From Deltaproteobacteria bacterium (lineage in GTDB: Bacteria; Desulfobacterota; Desulfobacteria; Desulfobacterales; UBA11574), in contig JAFDCA010000668.1 of the NCBI GenBank assembly GCA_019313025.1, forward strand, positions 1-5,937: a stretch of 5,937 bases of DNA, read 5' to 3'. A program made the position numbers and the translations under genes. A model generated the notes under the pieces. That model had not been told where the DNA came from and did no database searches. It saw nothing but the letters and a program-made list of their open reading frames with translations. Shown piece after piece: positions 4,924 through 5,937 of this stretch (the stretch's first letter is position 1; each line of letters begins with the position of its first letter).

Positions 4924-4946
4924 TGAGAATCCGGTTCATCCTGTCA
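4920..4946 (+). repeat. 9-nt-period array, right end of the GxxExxY cassette
   Basis: On the plus strand the units ATCCTGAGA (4920-4928), ATCCGGTTC (4929-4937) and ATCCTGTCA (4938-4946) lie end to end and run into AAATAAAAT. The array at 4405-4431 has the same period and the same terminal TGTCAAAA, but in inverted orientation. About three quarters of positions match by eye. Together they bracket the GxxExxY gene. Confidence 0.65.
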
Positions 4947-4973
4947 AAATAAAATCTTTCATCGTTCTCCTTT
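4936..4973 (-). promoter_or_regulatory. Abandoned livM translation start (Shine-Dalgarno plus ATG overlapping the livH stop)
   Basis: AAAGGAG (4973-4967) is followed 4 nt later by ATG (4962-4960), which overlaps the livH TGA as ATGA, the classic coupled arrangement. The frame from this ATG is MKDFILTG and then stops at 4936, inside the 9-nt array. This is the best initiation signal in the livH-livM spacer, yet it leads nowhere. The simplest reading is that it is the original livM start, cut off when the cassette inserted. Confidence 0.6.
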
Positions 4974-5816
4974 GCCCAAAATGCCGTGTGGTCTCAAAGC
5001 CAAGAGAGTGAGGAGCAAAACTGCACTGACCAACTCTCGCCAGCTGGCACCACAAAGGACAACGGTAAAAGATTCCGCCAGCCCTAAAATCCAGCCTGCA
5101 AGAATAATACTTCCCAGACGCCCGACTCCTGCAAAAATGGTAATGGTAATTGCTACCAGAGTGGCTTCATGACCGGTGGTTGGATATAGATAGTGAATGC
5201 ATCCATAAAGAGGACCGGCCAGTCCGATAAGGACGGCGCCGATACAAAAAGCAAGTGTTCCCATGGCTGCTACGTTAATACCTGTCAGAGCGGCGGCATC
5301 TTTGTCTTGGATAGTGGCTCTCAGGGCTTTTCCCAGATAAGTCCGATGCATCAGCAGGTAAAGTATTCCAAGAGTGATCAAAGATAGTAACAGCAGGGTG
5401 AGCTGGCTGTAACTGATGTATACTCCGGGTATGCGAAGTCCCTGATTTAAAATCGGAATCCTTATGAGTCGATAGTCACCTGAAAAACAAAAAAGCATAA
5501 TGTTTTGAATCAAAACGGCTATACCAAAGCTAAGCACAATGGAGTTCAGTTCTATGGGATCACGTAGACGGGCAAATAATCGCTGGAGTAATAGACAGAT
5601 GATGAGTATTAATAAAATAGCGACAGGAAATGTAAAGACAAAGGGGAGCGCCCATACTTTCCATAGCCAGTAAGCTGAGTAACCGGCCAGGACGAGCAAC
5701 TCACCATGGGCAAGGTTAAAATTCCGGGTGACTCCGAATATGAGGGCAAAACCAAGCGCAACGAGTACATAAAACGAACCCAAAGAAATCCCGGAAACAA
5801 AGATGGTTGTCCACAT
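4959..5816 (-). CDS. livH: LIV-type ABC transporter permease LivH
   Basis: The product is 285 aa, within the usual LivH range. It is an inner-membrane permease with about eight hydrophobic segments. Family landmarks are SLGSFYVLVALGFALIFGV at the N-terminus, NFNLAHGELLVLAGY, the cytoplasmic coupling loop LGKALRATIQDKDAAALTGI (161-180), IGLAGPLYG, and FAGVGRLGSIILAGWILGLAES near the C-terminus. It would dimerise with LivM to form the transport path. The start is ATG 5816: an in-frame stop lies a few codons upstream, so no longer form is possible. Only a weak AAAGA precedes it. It follows a probable substrate-binding protein gene by about 50 nt. Its stop overlaps an ATG with a good ribosome-binding site that no longer leads into livM. 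Confidence 0.95.
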   Translation of the reverse strand: MWTTIFVSGISLGSFYVLVALGFALIFGVTRNFNLAHGELLVLAGYSAYWLWKVWALPFVFTFPVAILLILIICLLLQRLFARLRDPIELNSIVLSFGIAVLIQNIMLFCFSGDYRLIRIPILNQGLRIPGVYISYSQLTLLLLSLITLGILYLLMHRTYLGKALRATIQDKDAAALTGINVAAMGTLAFCIGAVLIGLAGPLYGCIHYLYPTTGHEATLVAITITIFAGVGRLGSIILAGWILGLAESFTVVLCGASWRELVSAVLLLTLLALRPHGILGKGER

Positions 5817-5866
5817 GTCTTTACGAATTTACACTCATATACATACAAAAAATTTAGCCCTACAAT

Positions 5867-5937
5867 TTATCTTTCATCCCACGGGGGCATTGGATATATG
5901 GCGTATCCCGATGCTCTGTCCGGCGGGTAGACGGCTA
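5867..5937 (-). CDS. C-terminal end of a probable LIV-type periplasmic substrate-binding protein
   Basis: One minus-strand frame is open from the window edge to TAA (5869-5867), giving 22 residues that end YAIYPMPPWDER. The short aromatic/proline tail of the type IYPMPPW resembles C-termini I recall for LivK/HAAT-type binding proteins in this bacterial group, and the position directly before livH is where such a gene is often found. The other two frames give less protein-like text. The fragment is too short to be certain. Confidence 0.5.
   Translation of the reverse strand, partial: AVYPPDRASGYAIYPMPPWDER

Overview
The window looks like a stretch of chromosome from a free-living bacterium of moderate GC content, most likely a sulfate-reducing or syntrophic Desulfobacterota (Desulfobacterales-like). 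This placement is inferred from gene content: a LIV-type amino acid/acid ABC transporter next to CoA-thioester enzymes, plus small S23 four-helix-bundle and GxxExxY genes in the spacers. No marker gene is present to prove it. Every supported gene lies on the minus strand, so the transcript reads from high to low coordinates.

Layout in transcription order. (1) 5937-5867: probable last 22 codons of a periplasmic substrate-binding protein. (2) 5816-4959: livH permease. (3) 4958-4396: a spacer holding a GxxExxY-family gene broken by an amber codon, a 60-nt imperfect hairpin, and two inverted 9-nt-period arrays. (4) 4395-3415: livM permease. (5) 3415-2660: livG ATPase, overlapping livM by 1 nt. 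(6) 2659-2041: a spacer holding a frameshifted S23-type four-helix-bundle gene flanked by inverted 7-nt-period arrays, plus another heptamer array (CAG type) beside the livF ribosome-binding site. (7) 2040-1297: livF ATPase. (8) 1144-746: a hotdog thioesterase related to fluoroacetyl-CoA thioesterase FlK, with a candidate promoter and a palindrome upstream. (9) 687-571: the 3' remnant of a second S23-type gene. (10) 471-1: the N-terminal CoA-binding domain of an ADP-forming acyl-CoA/acetyl-CoA synthetase, running off the window.

Function. LivH and LivM would form the membrane channel and LivG and LivF the ATPase pair, with the binding protein delivering substrate. The usual ligands of such systems are branched-chain amino acids, but amides and aromatic or short organic acids are also possible. 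The thioesterase and the CoA ligase act on acyl-CoAs, suggesting that the imported compound, or a product of it, is handled as a CoA thioester. That link is inferred from neighbourhood only.

The most unusual aspect is that three of the gene junctions are occupied by small, decayed, single-gene cassettes in the operon's orientation. The intact cassette ends carry short-period (7-nt or 9-nt) degenerate arrays in inverted orientation. The S23 arrays contain the gene's own start and stop codons. The GxxExxY cassette seems to have landed at the livH/livM start-stop overlap, leaving the old livM Shine-Dalgarno and ATG stranded about 0.55 kb upstream of the livM body.
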